Source: Pseudomonas sp. HMWF021
GTDB lineage: Bacteria > Pseudomonadota > Gammaproteobacteria > Pseudomonadales > Pseudomonadaceae
Assembly: GCF_003061005.1 (NCBI RefSeq)
Contig: NZ_QAIK01000027.1
Span: forward strand, 94,714-158,713
Length of the DNA stretch: 64,000 nt
Direction: 5' to 3'
Made by a program: the position numbers and the translations under genes. Below are positions 62,747 to 64,000 of this stretch, one piece after another. Positions within the stretch are counted from its first letter, which is position 1. Each line of letters starts with the position of its first letter. A model generated the notes under the pieces. That model was not told the origin of the DNA. It did not search any database and saw only the letters and a list, made by a program, of their open reading frames with translations.

Positions 62747-64000
62747 TTGAGTAAATATCTTATTCCGGTGCTGCCCGCCGTGCTGATTGGTGGTTTATCT
62801 CTGTTGGGGGTACATGCATTTGCTGACGATGCATGTGCCGATATCACTACTAACTCACAGAGTGAACGATGTTCTGTGAGTGCCAAGGTTGCTGCAGATA
62901 AGCAGTTGAATACCAGTTATCAAGAACTGATGGTTCGGCTCGAGGGTGGGTATCAAACCGATCCAGTTCTTGCGGCGAGCCAAAAGGCAACGGTTCAGGA
63001 GGCTCAGCGCGCTTGGATCAAACTGCGCGATGCCGATTGCCAGATCGATGCGTTGGAGGCAGAACTGGGTTCTTCGACGCATGTGGCAGCGGTGAACAAC
63101 TGCATCGCCAGCATGAGCCGTGATCGGTCGGTGTTTCTGGACAATATCGCGTCCGATAGCGGTAGTGGCTCTGCATTTGGACGTGGCTCGTGTCCAACGC
63201 AAGACTTCGCCCAGTTTCTTCCAGCCTTCTCCGCTAATGCCGAATCGCAAAAGCGACTGACTGCGCAAGCGGTGAAACTCTTGGTGTTGAAGGGGACTTC
63301 GGATATAGGGCGGATAGTGACTCACGTTACTGCAGAGGTGGGACGCGACATGGCGTTTCCCTTAATGGCTGTGGTGCCGGATGGGAAAGTTGAAGGGATA
63401 GAAATCGAGAAGGTGGATGATCGTCACGTTGACGTTGTGGATAAACGTGCCGGAAACAGCAATATCAAGATCTTCAATTTTTCGCGCAACGCCTGCTGGG
63501 CGCTTGAGGGGGTTGAGGATTGGTCAATTCCCGATAAGGAGCTTTCTGTAGCCAGCACGCGCTCATTGAGTCGTGAGGAAAATTTCTGCTCACAGCGTGC
63601 GCAAGGATTTGCTGGCTTGGGTGGTCTTGAGCAATACCGTCTGACAGGAGAACTTTTTGAGGCTGCATTGGAAAATTATCTGTGTGCGGCTGCTTCAGGC
63701 GATCCTATTGCCAGCGAGACTGCCGCTAGGCTGAGTCTGTCGGGTATGGCTCCGCAGTTGGAATACAGCAAAGTTGAAGCTCTTTTCAAAGCGGCAGCGG
63801 TCAATTCACCTGGTGGAGCTGAGGGGCTGGCAAGCTTTTATTGTTTTGGCAATGACACGGCTGGAAGTGGGCCGTGCCAGCGGCCAGCCGATGTGGAGAA
63901 AGAACTGATTCGCGCCAGCTCCATGGGCTCAGCGCATGCAATCGTTTCGCTTGGCGACTATTGGAAGAGTGGCGATCTCGGCGAGAAGGATATCCCTCGT
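62747..64000 (+). CDS. Exported protein: LprI domain, island-shared domain, Sel1-like repeats (3' end beyond window)
   Basis: No ATG fits; a TTG at 62747 (or 62735) starts a signal peptide (LSKYLIPVLPAVLIGGLSLL, cleavage after AFA). The frame is open to 64000, at least 418 residues. An LprI/DUF1311 domain (about 30-135: CADITTNSQSERCSVSAKV, EAQRAWIKLRDADC, NNCIASMSRDRSVFL) resembles the gene at 60033. A second domain (about 145-265: GSCPTQDFAQFLPAF to CWALEGVEDWS) matches the gene at 56879. Sel1-like helical repeats follow (ENYLCAAASGDPIASETAAR, ASSMGSAHAIVSLGDYWKSG). It appears to be a composite periplasmic protein built from island modules. Confidence 0.78.
   Translation, partial: MSKYLIPVLPAVLIGGLSLLGVHAFADDACADITTNSQSERCSVSAKVAADKQLNTSYQELMVRLEGGYQTDPVLAASQKATVQEAQRAWIKLRDADCQIDALEAELGSSTHVAAVNNCIASMSRDRSVFLDNIASDSGSGSAFGRGSCPTQDFAQFLPAFSANAESQKRLTAQAVKLLVLKGTSDIGRIVTHVTAEVGRDMAFPLMAVVPDGKVEGIEIEKVDDRHVDVVDKRAGNSNIKIFNFSRNACWALEGVEDWSIPDKELSVASTRSLSREENFCSQRAQGFAGLGGLEQYRLTGELFEAALENYLCAAASGDPIASETAARLSLSGMAPQLEYSKVEALFKAAAVNSPGGAEGLASFYCFGNDTAGSGPCQRPADVEKELIRASSMGSAHAIVSLGDYWKSGDLGEKDIPR

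Overview
The window reads as a chromosome segment of a Pseudomonas of the fluorescens group. This is inferred from the GC-rich pseudomonad coding style, the order pstSCAB-phoU / response regulator / M23 peptidase / CorC-like protein / phoR-phoB / ubiA-ubiC / rubredoxin / HU (known in this genus), and three families of REP-type intergenic palindromes typical of these genomes. No tRNA, rRNA, CRISPR array, insertion sequence or replication origin was seen.

Positions 1-31,000 are mostly housekeeping. A cytoplasmic L-asparaginase (cut by the window edge), a sodium:alanine-type symporter and aspartate ammonia-lyase lie on the minus strand next to a YjiE/HypT-like LysR regulator. Then come purE-purK with a hairpin-rich leader, a small stress membrane protein behind a candidate AlgU promoter, a DUF3299 protein, a hexose-6-phosphate mutarotase, an acyl-CoA thioesterase and an MHS-type MFS transporter. 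The phosphate block follows: pstS with its own Pho box, pstCAB-phoU with a perfect Pho box, a REC protein, an M23 peptidase, a CorC/CNNM protein, and phoR/phoB. After these come ubiC-ubiA, rubredoxin and its reductase, and hupA.

Positions 29,019-31,745 (minus strand) hold a small secreted protein, three tandem DUF2931 genes chained by identical 14-nt stop/start overlaps, and a vgrG fragment open in frame into the first of them. This looks like the scar of a lost VgrG/effector island whose putative immunity genes remain.

Positions 32,459-56,850 (plus strand) are a type VI secretion cluster with the order of P. aeruginosa HSI-II: tssA, tssB, tssC, tssE, tssF, tssG, clpV, sfa (sigma-54 activator), a 46-residue lipoprotein (OrfX), fha, tssJ, tssK, tssL, tssM, pppA, ppkA, then vgrG. 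There is no hcp. Between tssE and tssF sits an AT-rich cargo module: a PAAR protein with a transthyretin-like tail, a cysteine-peptidase-like putative effector, and a two-helix membrane protein as probable immunity.

Positions 56,850-64,000 are an AT-rich vgrG-linked island. It contains a secreted protein of unknown family, an 894-residue putative effector with an N-terminal M23/LytM endopeptidase and a C-terminal pesticin/T4-lysozyme-like muramidase domain, an LprI (DUF1311) protein that is a likely lysozyme-inhibitor-type immunity factor, and further exported proteins. Two of these carry LprI-like N-termini. The last also carries a domain shared with the gene just after vgrG, plus Sel1-like repeats, and runs off the window. 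This dual-activity peptidoglycan effector with its array of periplasmic inhibitor-like genes is the most interesting system here.
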